The notes: generated from the letters alone by a model not told the origin. Counted from the first letter of the stretch, positions 10,076 to 19,196 are shown. The stretch is 64,000 bases of DNA from an uncultured Bacteroidia bacterium (GCA_913009755.1 CAJVWU010000002.1:62001-126000), one strand, 5' to 3'. Program-made: numbers and translations.

Positions 10076-10570
10076 ATGTCGTTAATTAATCCCGGATTCG
10101 GGCTCATAATCTGGATGACCTTTGCTTTTTTAATTGTCCTGTTTATTTTGGCCAAATATGCATGGAAACCCATTATGAATTCTTTGAAAGAAAGGGAAGA
10201 TTCCATTGAAGATGCACTAAGGATTGCCGATGAAACCCGCAAGGAAATGGAAAACCTGAAACTGGATAACGAAAAACTGCTTAAGGAAGCCAAAGGCGAA
10301 CGCGATGCGATTTTGCGTGAGGCACGAAAAATAAAGGAAAGGTTGATTGAAGAAGCAAAAGAAAAAGCCAATACCGAAGCAGCAAGAATTGTTGAAAGCG
10401 CAAAACAAAGAATAGAAACTGAAAAAGGCCGGGCAATGACGGACATTAAAAATACCATTGCCAAATATGCACTCGAAATTGCCGAAAAAGTTATGAAAGA
10501 AGAATTTAAAGATAAGAAAAAGCAGTCCTCTTATATTGAAAAACTATTGGACGAAACCCGTTTAAACTAA
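10076..10570 (+). CDS. atpF: F1F0 ATP synthase subunit b
   Basis: 164 aa. One N-terminal membrane helix (about residues 8-27, FGLIIWMTFAFLIVLFILAKY) is followed by a long charged helix rich in Glu, Lys and Ala, which forms the peripheral stalk. Length and layout are normal. It sits 89 bases downstream of atpE beyond the hairpin and 14 bases before atpH. Confidence 0.93.
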   Translation: MSLINPGFGLIIWMTFAFLIVLFILAKYAWKPIMNSLKEREDSIEDALRIADETRKEMENLKLDNEKLLKEAKGERDAILREARKIKERLIEEAKEKANTEAARIVESAKQRIETEKGRAMTDIKNTIAKYALEIAEKVMKEEFKDKKKQSSYIEKLLDETRLN

Positions 10571-10584
10571 CTGGACATTTGTAA

Positions 10585-11142
10585 ATGAGAATAAAATTAC
10601 TGGCAAAACGGTATGCAATGGCACTCTTCGAACTGGCCGTTGAGTATAACATCCTCGAACAGGTTGAGAAGGACATGAAACTGGTGGGCAATACGTTGCA
10701 GAAAGAAAAGCTGTTAAAAAAAATTATGGCCAACCCCGTTTTGGATGCTTACAAAAAGATCAATATCCTGAATAAATTATTTGAAAAAAGGGTCAATAAA
10801 CTTACCCTTAAATTTCTTCAGCTCATCACCCGGAAAGGACGTGAGGAATATATTGTTTTCATCTGTCAGGCATTTGATGAAATTTATAAAGATTACAAAA
10901 ACATCATGCCCGTGACCCTTACAACAGCTTATAAAGCGGACAAGAAAATAAAAGATGAAATCCTTGATAAATTTGCCTCGGTTATCAGGAAAAAATTAGA
11001 GGTGACAGAAGTCGTTGACGAAAGCCTGGTTGGTGGTTTCAGACTTGATTTTGAAGACTATCAATACGACAACAGCATTAAGGTGCAGTTGAAACGGCTG
11101 CGTAAAGTGTTTAGTGAAAATCTGTATATCGGTAAATATTGA
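10585..11142 (+). CDS. atpH: F1F0 ATP synthase subunit delta
   Basis: 185 aa, OSCP/delta family, linking the top of the F1 head to the b-subunit stalk. It begins with AKRYAMALFELA, has the central FLQLITRKGRE motif, and ends with VDESLVGGFRLDF, all typical of delta. It lies between atpF (14-base gap) and atpA (16-base gap). Confidence 0.94.
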   Translation: MRIKLLAKRYAMALFELAVEYNILEQVEKDMKLVGNTLQKEKLLKKIMANPVLDAYKKINILNKLFEKRVNKLTLKFLQLITRKGREEYIVFICQAFDEIYKDYKNIMPVTLTTAYKADKKIKDEILDKFASVIRKKLEVTEVVDESLVGGFRLDFEDYQYDNSIKVQLKRLRKVFSENLYIGKY

Positions 11143-11158
11143 AAAAACATAGAACAAC

Positions 11159-12745
11159 ATGGCAGAAATAAAACCCGCTGAAGTATCAGCGATTTTAAGA
11201 CAGGAACTTGCCGGATTTGAATCGGAAGCCGTACTTGAGGAAGTGGGGTCCATTTTACAGATCGGGGATGGTATTGCCCGCGTTTATGGCATGAACAATG
11301 CCGAGGCCGGCGAATTGGTCGAATTTGAAAAAACAGGCCTGATGGGCATTGTACTGAACCTTGAAGAAGATAACGTGGGTATTGTGCTGTTGGGGAATGT
11401 GGAAAACCTCAACGAAGGCGACAAAGTAAAACGTACCGGAAAGATTGCTGCCTTACAGGTTGGTGAAGGCATGCTCGGGCGCGTGATTGATACTTTGGGC
11501 AAGCCCATTGACGGAAAAGGGGAAATCAAAGGAAAGACTTATGAAATGCCCCTTGAACGTAAAGCTCCGGGAGTAATTTACAGGCAGCCCGTGAATGAGC
11601 CCCTTCAAACAGGAATCAAACCCATTGATGCCATGATCCCCATCGGAAGGGGCCAGCGTGAATTGATCATCGGCGACCGTCAAACCGGTAAAACGGCCAT
11701 CGCCGTTGATACCATCATCAATCAAAAAGAATTTTATGACCGGGGCGAACCGGTTTATTGCATTTATGTTGCCGTGGGCCAAAAAGGGTCAACCGTTGCA
11801 AATATTGTAAAAACACTGGAAGAGGCCGGTGCGATGCATTATACGGTTGTGGTAACGGCTACGGCCTCCGACCCGGCTGCCATGCAGTTTTATGCACCTT
11901 ATGCCGGTGCTTCCATCGGCGAATTTTTCCGCGATACCGGCAGGCCGGCACTGGTTATCTACGACGACCTTTCTAAACAGGCGGTGGCTTATCGCGAAGT
12001 ATCGTTGCTGTTGCGACGCCCGCCAGGCAGGGAAGCCTACCCCGGTGACGTGTTTTATCTGCATTCCAGATTACTTGAAAGAGCGGCCAAAATCATTGAC
12101 TCGGATGATATCGCCCGCCAGATGAATGATCTGCCCGAAAATATCAGGGACATGGTTAAAGGTGGCGGTTCCCTCACAGCATTGCCCATTATCGAAACCC
12201 AGGCCGGTGACGTTTCGGCTTACATCCCCACCAATGTGATCTCCATTACCGACGGACAGATATTCCTCGAAATCAACTTGTTCAATGCAGGTATCCGTCC
12301 GGCCATCAACGTCGGTATTTCCGTTTCTCGTGTGGGGGGGAATGCACAGATCAAGTCCATGAAAAAAGTGGCCGGGACACTAAAACTCGACCAGGCCCAG
12401 TTCCGTGAACTGGAAGCTTTTTCAAAATTCGGATCGGATCTGGATGCAGCCACAATGGCTGTTTTGAACAAAGGAAGGAGAAACGTTGAAATCCTGAAAC
12501 AACCGCAGTATTCCCCCATGCCGGTTGGAAAACAAATTGCCATTATCTTCTGCGGAACCCATAACCTGCTAAAGGATATACCGGTGGAAAATGTGATCAA
12601 TTTTGAAACGGAATTCCTGAACTTTCTGGAAGAAAAACATAAAAAAGATGTGTTGGATGAGCTTGCTGCCGGAAAACTGACGGATAAAGTTGTGGAAACC
12701 CTGAAAACCGTAGCAGCCGACATTGTTGAACATTATAAAAAATAA
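11159..12745 (+). CDS. atpA: F1F0 ATP synthase subunit alpha
   Basis: 528 aa, full length; the non-catalytic nucleotide-binding subunit of F1. Walker A GDRQTGKT is at residues 172-179, and the conserved alpha signature [14 protein letters not shown] lies near residue 380. It forms the alpha3beta3 head with atpD, encoded about 5 kb away. atpG follows after 17 bases. Confidence 0.98.
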   Translation: MAEIKPAEVSAILRQELAGFESEAVLEEVGSILQIGDGIARVYGMNNAEAGELVEFEKTGLMGIVLNLEEDNVGIVLLGNVENLNEGDKVKRTGKIAALQVGEGMLGRVIDTLGKPIDGKGEIKGKTYEMPLERKAPGVIYRQPVNEPLQTGIKPIDAMIPIGRGQRELIIGDRQTGKTAIAVDTIINQKEFYDRGEPVYCIYVAVGQKGSTVANIVKTLEEAGAMHYTVVVTATASDPAAMQFYAPYAGASIGEFFRDTGRPALVIYDDLSKQAVAYREVSLLLRRPPGREAYPGDVFYLHSRLLERAAKIIDSDDIARQMNDLPENIRDMVKGGGSLTALPIIETQAGDVSAYIPTNVISITDGQIFLEINLFNAGIRPAINVGISVSRVGGNAQIKSMKKVAGTLKLDQAQFRELEAFSKFGSDLDAATMAVLNKGRRNVEILKQPQYSPMPVGKQIAIIFCGTHNLLKDIPVENVINFETEFLNFLEEKHKKDVLDELAAGKLTDKVVETLKTVAADIVEHYKK

Positions 12746-12762
12746 TACTTACCCGATAAAGT

Positions 12763-13653
12763 ATGTCAAGCCTTAAAGAAGTCAGGACGAGGATAGCTTC
12801 TGTTAAATCAACACGGCAGATCACCAGCGCCATGAAAATGGTAGCTGCTTCCAAACTCAGAAGGGCACAAAATGCCATCCTGGGGATGAGGCCCTATGCT
12901 TCCAAATTAAATGAGATCATACAGAACCTGAGCCATGATCTTGAAGGCACCGGCGAAGGCATCTGGTCCGACGACAGGGGCGATAATAAAGTATTGCTTA
13001 TCCCGGTGACATCCAACCGCGGGTTGTGCGGTGCTTTTAATATCAACATTGTGAAAGCTACCGCAGAACTTATCCGTGGAAAGTATTCGGGTCAATACAA
13101 TAATGGCAATTTACACATTTACAGCATCGGTAAAAAAGGGGCCGATACCCTGAAAGCATGGGGATTTAAAGTGGATGAAGTAAACACCGGTATTTTTGAT
13201 GATCTGAGTTTTGACAATACCGTTGCGGTTGCCGAACAATTGATGAACGATTTTCTTGAAAAGAAATACGATAAGATCATCCTGATCTATAACGAATTTA
13301 AAAATGCCGCCGTACAAATATTAAGGGGCCAACAGTATTTGCCGGTTGCCCAACAGGATAGTGCTGACGGTGATGGCCTTACTACGATACAGGCCAATTA
13401 CATTTTTGAACCCGATAAAAAACAAATACTGGCTGCCATTGTTCCAAAATCCATCAAGGTACAGCTTTACAAAGCGTTGCTTGACAGTATGGCTGCAGAA
13501 CACGGTGCACGAATGACAGCCATGCACCTGGCTACCGAAAATGCCGATGAATTGCTTAAAAACCTTCGGTTGTCGTATAACAAAGCCCGTCAGGCATCCA
13601 TTACCAAAGAAATCCTTGAAATTGTCGGTGGTGCGGAAGCATTGAAAGGGTAA
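12763..13653 (+). CDS. atpG: F1F0 ATP synthase subunit gamma
   Basis: 296 aa, the central rotor shaft. The N-terminal helix LKEVRTRIASVKSTRQIT and the C-terminal RLSYNKARQASITKEILEIVGG are the paired coiled-coil segments of gamma, and SNRGLCGAFN is the conserved middle motif. It is the last gene of the atpBEFHAG unit; a convergent lipoprotein gene ends 29 bases away. Confidence 0.97.
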   Translation: MSSLKEVRTRIASVKSTRQITSAMKMVAASKLRRAQNAILGMRPYASKLNEIIQNLSHDLEGTGEGIWSDDRGDNKVLLIPVTSNRGLCGAFNINIVKATAELIRGKYSGQYNNGNLHIYSIGKKGADTLKAWGFKVDEVNTGIFDDLSFDNTVAVAEQLMNDFLEKKYDKIILIYNEFKNAAVQILRGQQYLPVAQQDSADGDGLTTIQANYIFEPDKKQILAAIVPKSIKVQLYKALLDSMAAEHGARMTAMHLATENADELLKNLRLSYNKARQASITKEILEIVGGAEALKG

Positions 13654-13682
13654 GATTGATTACTGCTTGTCCCTTAATAATT

Positions 13683-14525
13683 TTAAGGAATTGAAAGTGT
13701 GTACCCCGTACCCATAATAGCAACACCCGCAAGCGTACAAGTATCAGAACTTCTATCAACAAATGTAGTAAACCCTGCCCTTACAACATAAAAACCAAGA
13801 TCAGCATTACCGGGAAAATCTGCAAAATCATTTGTATTAAAAGTGAATTCACCATTATCATCCGTTATTGTTCCCCTTAACATATATTCCGGATAATTAA
13901 TTCTATTATTTGTGTCGCGTTGAGTACTTGGGTAATATTCAATACCAATAATAACACCATTATCATTCATAGCATCTGTTTCCCATACAATCTTAGTTCC
14001 GGCAGTTACTTTACCATCCTGGGTCAGGTTTTCAAAAGTAACAGGGTAAAACAATTTGGGTATGTGAACCCGGGCAAGCGGTTCAGTAATACTTCCATCA
14101 CTCATCAATTTTAAAGTGTTTTGTGAAACATCCACATCAAAATTTTTCCCATAAAAATCAGTCATATTTTCATCTAAATACGCTGAACTCACACCTTTAT
14201 CCGAATTGTAATTATAATCCGGAAAACTGAGTGTTTTGCTATCGATAACTAAAGAAAATGGCTCCTTATTACCTTTAATAGTTGCTGCTATACTTGATAT
14301 ATCGTTCACAGGCTTGTCGTATATGCCTGAATAGGATTGAATATAGTAACTCTTCCCGGCTACTTTCATTTGATCCCAAAAACTATAAAAATCTGATATT
14401 GCAGTAGCGGCTTTAAAACTGGTTTTCTGATTGTCATTTGAGTTTCCTGATGAGTTGTTTTCCTTTTTGCAAGAGGTTATCAAAAGAACAATTGCAATAC
14501 TGCTAATTAAAATTCGATTTTTCAT
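13683..14525 (-). CDS. hypothetical lipoprotein
   Basis: About 280 aa from ATG 14525, where a clean signal starts (MKNRILISSIAIVLLITSC, lipobox ITSC). A longer in-frame start upstream would put 17 extra residues before the signal. The mature part starts with a Ser/Asn-rich linker and appears to be mostly beta strands. The segment TAGTKIVWETDAMNDNGVI and a later DDNGEFTF suggest Ig-like or carboxypeptidase-regulatory-like sandwiches, but no family is recognised. It converges on atpG. Confidence 0.7.
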   Translation of the reverse strand: MKNRILISSIAIVLLITSCKKENNSSGNSNDNQKTSFKAATAISDFYSFWDQMKVAGKSYYIQSYSGIYDKPVNDISSIAATIKGNKEPFSLVIDSKTLSFPDYNYNSDKGVSSAYLDENMTDFYGKNFDVDVSQNTLKLMSDGSITEPLARVHIPKLFYPVTFENLTQDGKVTAGTKIVWETDAMNDNGVIIGIEYYPSTQRDTNNRINYPEYMLRGTITDDNGEFTFNTNDFADFPGNADLGFYVVRAGFTTFVDRSSDTCTLAGVAIMGTGYTLSIP

Positions 14526-14721
14526 ATCTTTTTTACTTAATAATTTGTAAATGTATAATTTTTTATTTATGAACAAGAAAGTAAGTTTTGCAGAGGAATA
14601 TGAACATTTTATTAAATTTTACAAGCAGAACCTAAAAAGAATAAAGTAATAAGGTCAGTTTTAACTTTACAATACATTGCTACTAATGAGATTGTCTGCC
14701 TGCTTGTATTTAGTGCCTGAA

Positions 14722-14802
14722 ATAAGGTTTTTAAAGCCGGAATCTGTCAGGATTCATTATTCCGGAGGTATCTCCCATGGAGTCCTTCGGACAAAACCTT
14801 AT
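14722..14802. repeat. 81-base multi-stem palindromic element
   Basis: Outer arms ATAAGGTTTT (14722-14731) and AAAACCTTAT (14793-14802) enclose three hairpins: CCGGAAT (14737-14743) with ATTCCGG (14759-14765); GGAG/CTCC (14764-14767 with 14772-14775, which competes with the first by two bases); and GTCC-TTC-GGAC (14782-14792). The layout is that of a closed multi-branch junction. It could be a structured RNA or a small non-coding mobile element. Confidence 0.5.
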
Positions 14803-14921
14803 CGAAAAAATAACACCTTAGTAGTTCACAGTACCAAATAAAACTCAACCTTATTACCTTATTTACTTTGAACATAAAAAATCATTGATTTATTCAGGTC
14901 TTCTTTTCTATTAGTTTTTTT

Positions 14922-14929
14922 TACTTTTG
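14922..14929 (+). promoter_or_regulatory. -7 box TACTTTTG of ferritin
   Basis: TACTTTTG, 23 bases before the ATG at 14953. The 81-base element lies about 120 bases further upstream and so is outside the transcript from this promoter. Confidence 0.6.
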
Positions 14930-14952
14930 CCATTCAATTTAATTTTGAGATT

Positions 14953-15471
14953 ATGAACCCAAAAGTTGAATCCGCCTTAAACGAACAAATCCAAAAAGAA
15001 GAATATTCATCACGCCTTTACCTCGCCATGGCCATCTGGTGCGAAGTCAACGGTTATCCCGGTTCCGCTTCCTTCCTCTATCAACATGCCGAAGAGGAAC
15101 GGATACACATGATGAAACTGATACATTTTGTAAACGACAGGGGGGGGGAAACCAAATTGATGGCTATTGATGTCCCCCCGTCCGATTTCGGTTCGCTGAT
15201 GGATGTGTTTACACAAATAAAAAAACACGAAGAGTACATTACCGAATCCATCAACAACCTGTATGGCATAACGGTTGAGGAAAAAGATTACACTACCGGA
15301 AATTTTTTACAATGGTATATTACCGAGCAGGTTGAAGAAGAAAGCCTGTTCAAAACCATCCTAGACAAAATCAAACTGGTTGGAAAAGACAAAGCCGGCA
15401 TGTTCCACATTGACAAAGAGTTGGATGGCATGACGGGCGGAACAGGAACTGGTGCAGAATCAAACGGGTAA
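14953..15471 (+). CDS. ftnA: ferritin (non-haem, bacterial FtnA type)
   Basis: 172 aa four-helix ferritin that oxidises Fe(II) and stores iron in a 24-mer shell. Ferroxidase ligands are visible: Glu17 (KEEYSS), and Glu49 and His52 in HAEEERIHMM, with further carboxylates near EEYITES and in WYITEQVEEE. Length matches the family. The C-terminal tail is Gly/Thr-rich. Transcription ends in a hairpin shared with the convergent DUF3109 gene. Confidence 0.95.
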   Translation: MNPKVESALNEQIQKEEYSSRLYLAMAIWCEVNGYPGSASFLYQHAEEERIHMMKLIHFVNDRGGETKLMAIDVPPSDFGSLMDVFTQIKKHEEYITESINNLYGITVEEKDYTTGNFLQWYITEQVEEESLFKTILDKIKLVGKDKAGMFHIDKELDGMTGGTGTGAESNG

Positions 15472-15486
15472 TTTTTATATGCCCAA

Positions 15487-15561
15487 TGGCTAAAGCCATC
15501 GGAAACTGATTGGTTTCAGTAATTATTTGCTAGTGGAATCAGTTTCCCACGGCTTCAGCCG
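15487..15561. repeat. inverted pair of palindromic units downstream of ferritin
   Basis: The left arm at 15487-15511 and the reverse complement of the right arm at 15537-15561 agree at about 20 of 25 positions. Each arm contains its own small palindrome (GGCTAAAGCC; GGCTTCAGCC). This is the layout of an inverted pair of REP-like units. Confidence 0.55.
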
Positions 15562-15572
15562 TGGGTTTCTTC
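15546..15572 (+). terminator. hairpin terminator of ferritin, overlapping the DUF3109 3' end
   Basis: CCCACGGC (15546-15553), loop TTCA and GCCGTGGG (15558-15565) are followed by a T-rich run. The stop codon of the convergent gene (15555-15557) lies inside the hairpin. Confidence 0.75.
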
Positions 15573-16130
15573 TTTTTTCTCCATCACCTTAACCAGCCTT
15601 TCATACCATGCTTCCCCTAACTTCCTGACCAGCGGTTCTTTTAAAAACCAGTACAACGGAACACCTTTTTTTTCTCCCAGAATTAATGCCGGTTGGCAAA
15701 CACTCCATTTTTCGTAATTCACGGCGGTAAAATCCCCTACCTTGCTGATGCGGACAGGATACAAATGGCAGGATATGGGTTTTTGAAACGGGATTTTCCC
15801 TTCGAGCCAGGCCTTCTCAATGGAACAGAAAGCGATCCCGTTCTCAAAACGGACAAATGCACATTCTTCGTTGTCAACCAACGGCGTCACATACGATGCA
15901 TCCGTATCGTAATCGAAAACGCCAAGCAATTCGATGACTTCCCTTCCCTTTTCTGACAGAAAGGGTTTAATTTTATCAATGTAATCTTCAAGTATTGAAA
16001 TTTCATCTTCTTCCAGCGGGGCGCCGGCATCTCCTTCCACGCAGCAGTCGCCGTGGCAGGCTGATAATTTACACACAAAATGAATGTCCCTGATGTCATC
16101 CGAAACCAGTACGTCATCAATTTTTATCAT
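15555..16130 (-). CDS. DUF3109 family protein
   Basis: 191 aa. It begins KIDDVLVSDDIRDIHFVCKLSACHGDCCVEGDAGAPL, typical of DUF3109. The family resembles the cysteine-cluster YkgJ-like proteins, and a conserved C-x(3)-C-x(3)-CC pattern is visible with more Cys and His downstream (ECAF, FCSI, ISCHLYP). These could bind a metal or Fe-S cluster (inference). Function unknown. The gene is convergent with ferritin and its last codons form part of the terminator hairpin. Confidence 0.85.
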   Translation of the reverse strand: MIKIDDVLVSDDIRDIHFVCKLSACHGDCCVEGDAGAPLEEDEISILEDYIDKIKPFLSEKGREVIELLGVFDYDTDASYVTPLVDNEECAFVRFENGIAFCSIEKAWLEGKIPFQKPISCHLYPVRISKVGDFTAVNYEKWSVCQPALILGEKKGVPLYWFLKEPLVRKLGEAWYERLVKVMEKKEETHG

Positions 16131-16366
16131 GGGACAAAGATGGGAAAATCATTAAATGAAATCAGCGCTTCATCTGAAATTAACCAGTACACCTATTTTT
16201 TTTTTGACAAATTTTCAATTAAAGTACAAATCAGTCCAAAATAAAATTAAAAAAATAAACAAATAAAATCTGAATTTAAAACACCCCCAATTTCTTTTTA
16301 CCAAATCCCTTTATAAATAGCAACTGACCTTAAAAACAGTCTGCCTTTTCTGTAGTTATTTTTCCT

Positions 16367-16374
16367 TACTTTTG
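16367..16374 (+). promoter_or_regulatory. -7 box TACTTTTG of argF
   Basis: TACTTTTG, 53 bases before the argF ATG. It lies in the 297-base AT-rich gap between DUF3109 and argF, which shows no other feature. Confidence 0.6.
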
Positions 16375-16427
16375 CGCTGCTTTAAAGAAAATTTGTTCAA
16401 CGTTTTACTTTTAATAAATCATAGCTG

Positions 16428-17429
16428 ATGGCATACAATTTAAGAAACAGGAATTTTTTGAAGTTGCTGGACTTCACCCCTAAAGAGATCAGATTCATGC
16501 TTGACCTTGCAGCCGACCTAAAAAAAGCAAAGTACGCAGGTACCGAGCAGCAGAAGCTGAAAGGGAAAAACATTGCCCTGATCTTTGAAAAGGCCTCCAC
16601 CCGTACGCGTTGCGCTTTTGAAACAGCCGCTTACGACCAAGGGGCACAGGTAACCTACCTGGGTCCTACCGGTTCGCAGATCGGCAAAAAAGAATCCATG
16701 AAAGACACTGCCCGTGTGCTGGGCCGCATGTACGATGGTATAGAATACCGCGGGTTTGGACAGGAAAAGGTGGAAACCCTGGGTAAATTTTCCGGTGTTC
16801 CGGTATGGAACGGGCTGACCAACGAGTTTCACCCCACACAGGTTATGGCTGACTTCCTTACCATGATGGAACACTCGGATAAACCGCTTCACCAGGTTAA
16901 GTTTGCCTTTGCCGGCGATGGCCGCAACAACATGGGCAATTCGCTGATGGTGGGCGCTGCCAAAATGGGAATGGACTTCAGGGCCGTGGCACCAAAAAAG
17001 TTCTGGCCCGAAAAGGGGCTGGTTAACCAATGCCTGGAAATAGCCAAAGAAACCGGGGCTAAAATTACGCTCACCGACAATGTGGATGAAGGGGTAAAAG
17101 GCGTTGACTTTATTTATACCGACGTATGGGTTTCAATGGGTGAACCCGAAGAGGCGTTCAAGGAAAGGATCAACCTGATGATGCCTTACCAGGTGAACGC
17201 GGAGATGATGAAAAAAACAGGAAATCCCAATTGCAAATTCCTGCATTGTCTGCCGGCATTTCACAACCGTCAGACCCAGATCGGTGAAGAAATTTATCAA
17301 AAATTCAGCGTGGAAGCCATGGAAGTAACTGATGAGGTTTTCGAATCGGAGGCATCTGTGGTCTTTGATGAAGCCGAAAACAGGGTTCACACCATCAAGG
17401 CCATCATGGTGGCCACCTTAGGCACTTAA
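16428..17429 (+). CDS. argF: ornithine carbamoyltransferase
   Basis: 333 aa. Transfers the carbamoyl group from carbamoyl phosphate to ornithine to make citrulline in arginine synthesis. The carbamoyl-phosphate loop STRTR is present, followed by HPTQVMADF and the ornithine-side HCLPAFH. The SMG loop (DVWVSMGEP) is that of ordinary ornithine enzymes, unlike the succinylornithine/acetylornithine variants of some Bacteroidota. It stands alone with its own promoter; no arginine-deiminase genes are adjacent, so an anabolic role is more likely (inference). Confidence 0.94.
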   Translation: MAYNLRNRNFLKLLDFTPKEIRFMLDLAADLKKAKYAGTEQQKLKGKNIALIFEKASTRTRCAFETAAYDQGAQVTYLGPTGSQIGKKESMKDTARVLGRMYDGIEYRGFGQEKVETLGKFSGVPVWNGLTNEFHPTQVMADFLTMMEHSDKPLHQVKFAFAGDGRNNMGNSLMVGAAKMGMDFRAVAPKKFWPEKGLVNQCLEIAKETGAKITLTDNVDEGVKGVDFIYTDVWVSMGEPEEAFKERINLMMPYQVNAEMMKKTGNPNCKFLHCLPAFHNRQTQIGEEIYQKFSVEAMEVTDEVFESEASVVFDEAENRVHTIKAIMVATLGT

Positions 17430-17561
17430 AAGAAGCTTCCAGGCCACGCTCCCGATATGGCTATCGTAATGGAAGAGTTTTTTATTATTGTGAAGAAGAA
17501 GTTTTATTTTTACTGAATTACTTGTGCCTTATCCGGCAGGCAGGAGATTATAATTATGGCC

Positions 17562-18008
17562 TCATCCTCTTGCCTTATCCAATATCCGATTCAACTCTTC
17601 CACCTCTTCAGAGGAAAGGTTTTTCAGCAGGGTATCCACCTGTCTTTCACAGTTATCCATCTGCTCCAGCAGTTCAAGCCCTTTTTTTGTAATGCTAACA
17701 TCTTTTAGTCTTCTGTCATTGCTGTTTTCTATCCGGTTGACCAGCCCTCTTTTATAAAGTTTGTCCACCACACGGCTCATGTCCGGTTTTTTATCCAACA
17801 TCCGTTTTTTCAGGAAATCTATTGACCTGGGTTGTGAACCAAAGCCCCGTAAAACGCGAAGTATATTGTATTGTTGCGAAGTTAGCCCGTGGTTTTTTAA
17901 ATATTGAATAAAAGAATAGTGCAACTGGTTGGATGTATAAATTAAATTGATGATGCCTTTATGGTATTCATTCCGGAACCTTCCGTCTATTTCATCTTCA
18001 ATACGCAC
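17562..18008 (-). CDS. MarR-family transcriptional regulator
   Basis: 148 aa winged-helix regulator. The recognition region SQQYNILRVLRGFGSQPRSIDFLKKRM and the wing SNDRRLKDVSITKKG fit MarR. It is the last gene of a minus-strand cluster with the dual-CDGSH, methyltransferase-fragment and truncated pirin genes. MarR proteins often sense oxidants or phenolics and bind inverted repeats; a 9-5-9 inverted repeat upstream of the cluster (19057-19079) is a candidate operator. Confidence 0.9.
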   Translation of the reverse strand: MRIEDEIDGRFRNEYHKGIINLIYTSNQLHYSFIQYLKNHGLTSQQYNILRVLRGFGSQPRSIDFLKKRMLDKKPDMSRVVDKLYKRGLVNRIENSNDRRLKDVSITKKGLELLEQMDNCERQVDTLLKNLSSEEVEELNRILDKARG

Positions 18009-18047
18009 AGTTTAATTATTTTTTTAACGTGTTTATAAAAAAGTAAT

Positions 18048-18572
18048 TTAATCATCAAGAGAACCGAATTTACCTTTATCGTCAGGCAGAAAATACTTTC
18101 CCATGTTTTCGTGCGGAAGCGGTTGATATTTGGGTGGTGCCATTTTGAATTTTGCGGGCAGGTTTACCCAAAGCTGCACTATTTGAAACACCCCCGCTTT
18201 CCGGCTGAATGATTTCTCGTGATATTCTTTGTGTAACACGCCGGATCCTGCGGTCATCCACTGAACGTCGCCTTCACCAATAATCCCGCTGTTTCCGGCG
18301 CTGTCATGATGAGCGATCCGGCCTTTGTAAGCAACAGTTACCGTTTCAAAACCACGGTGGGGATGCACACCGACACCACGTGGTGTTTCGGAAGGTGGAA
18401 AAAGATATTTGGCATTGTAATCAAGCAAATAGAACGGGCTCATCCTTTGTGCACCGATTCCATGTCCCGGAAAAAAATTGTGTACCCGGAAACCGTTACC
18501 GACCCAATGAACCGGTGGAGGGGAAATAATCTGTTCTATTTCTTTTATTTTTTTCACAACCTGATGCTTCAT
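18048..18572 (-). CDS. pirin-like protein, truncated to the N-terminal cupin
   Basis: 174 aa, whereas pirins are usually about 280-300 aa. The N-terminal cupin is intact, with HPHRGFET and a later HKEYHE supplying the usual metal ligands and SGVLHKEYH being a typical pirin stretch. The frame stops after KFGSLDD and no C-terminal cupin sequence is found before the MarR gene 39 bases on. A deletion removing the second domain is likely (inference). It overlaps the preceding methyltransferase fragment by 4 bases (ATGA). A single-cupin protein might still fold and bind metal. Confidence 0.75.
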   Translation of the reverse strand: MKHQVVKKIKEIEQIISPPPVHWVGNGFRVHNFFPGHGIGAQRMSPFYLLDYNAKYLFPPSETPRGVGVHPHRGFETVTVAYKGRIAHHDSAGNSGIIGEGDVQWMTAGSGVLHKEYHEKSFSRKAGVFQIVQLWVNLPAKFKMAPPKYQPLPHENMGKYFLPDDKGKFGSLDD

Positions 18573-18787
18573 TTTTTTCCGGTCAGCCGAATGACACTGG
18601 CCTTGCCCCGATGAAACTCTCCTTCGTTGAGCATAATCTCCATTTTCCGTATATTTATTTTCGACAGGGATAAAAAATCTTCTCTCAGTTCTTCTTCTGA
18701 AAAGAGCAAATCAATATTCTTGGGCCCGCCGGTTTGTTTTTCAATTTGTTGTTTTGAAAATCCTTCCACGATAATCCTGCCGCTGTT
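18569..18787 (-). pseudogene. C-terminal fragment of a class I SAM methyltransferase
   Basis: The frame reads SGRIIVEGFSKQQ near its start and GEFHRGKASVIRLTGKK at its end, which fits the C-terminal strand region of TehB-like class I methyltransferases. The methyltransferase-like frame continues upstream of any usable ATG (a GTG lies at 18769) right up to the stop of the CDGSH gene. The SAM-binding domain is absent, so this is a remnant. It suggests a deletion fused the CDGSH gene end to the methyltransferase end. Confidence 0.65.
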
Positions 18788-19023
18788 TAAAATTTTGTAT
18801 GTGTACCGTCACAAAAAGCTTTGTTTCCCGAATGTTTACAACCGCAAAAGGCTACTTTTTTTGACTCTTTGATCTCGACTTTTTCAGGGGTGAATTCTGT
18901 CCCTTTGTGTGAACCGTCACAAAAAGGCTGGTTGGCACTCCGTCCGCAGGCACACCAAAAATAGGTGCCGGGTTCTAATTCCATAACAAAAGGTGAATTC
19001 TGAGCAATTCCGGGTTCTTCCAT
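18787..19023 (-). CDS. dual CDGSH iron-sulfur domain protein
   Basis: 78 aa with two CDGSH-type motifs: CxC-x(9)-CDGSH (CACGRSANQPFCDGSH) and CGCKHSGNKAFCDGTH. Each would bind a [2Fe-2S] cluster through three Cys and one His. Such small proteins are redox or cluster-transfer proteins of uncertain physiological role. It is first in the minus-strand cluster ending in MarR, downstream of an inverted repeat. Confidence 0.92.
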   Translation of the reverse strand: MEEPGIAQNSPFVMELEPGTYFWCACGRSANQPFCDGSHKGTEFTPEKVEIKESKKVAFCGCKHSGNKAFCDGTHTKF

Positions 19024-19056
19024 TTTCGTATTTTTTAAATAACGATTACAAAGAAC

Positions 19057-19079
19057 GTTATAACATTAGGTGTTATAAC
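19057..19079. promoter_or_regulatory. 9-5-9 inverted repeat, candidate MarR operator
   Basis: GTTATAACA (19057-19065), spacer TTAGG, TGTTATAAC (19071-19079): perfect 9-base arms. It lies 34 bases upstream of the CDGSH start. The cluster encodes a MarR protein, which makes it the obvious candidate ligand (inference). A single GTTATAACATT also occurs near 22498. Confidence 0.55.
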
Positions 19080-19196
19080 ATATATTGATAGATTTAACAC
19101 TTTTTTAACAACTCATCATGCAGAAAATTTATGGGATATGGGCTGGCCAATCTTCTTTTTTATTTAAAGACATTCTAAATTAGTTGCCTTTGGCAC

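Larger units (their letters stand above)
14526..14952. other. intergenic region upstream of ferritin
   Basis: 427 bases with no convincing gene. It holds the upstream region of the minus-strand lipoprotein, the multi-stem element at 14722-14802, and the ferritin promoter (-7 box 14922-14929). Confidence 0.7.
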
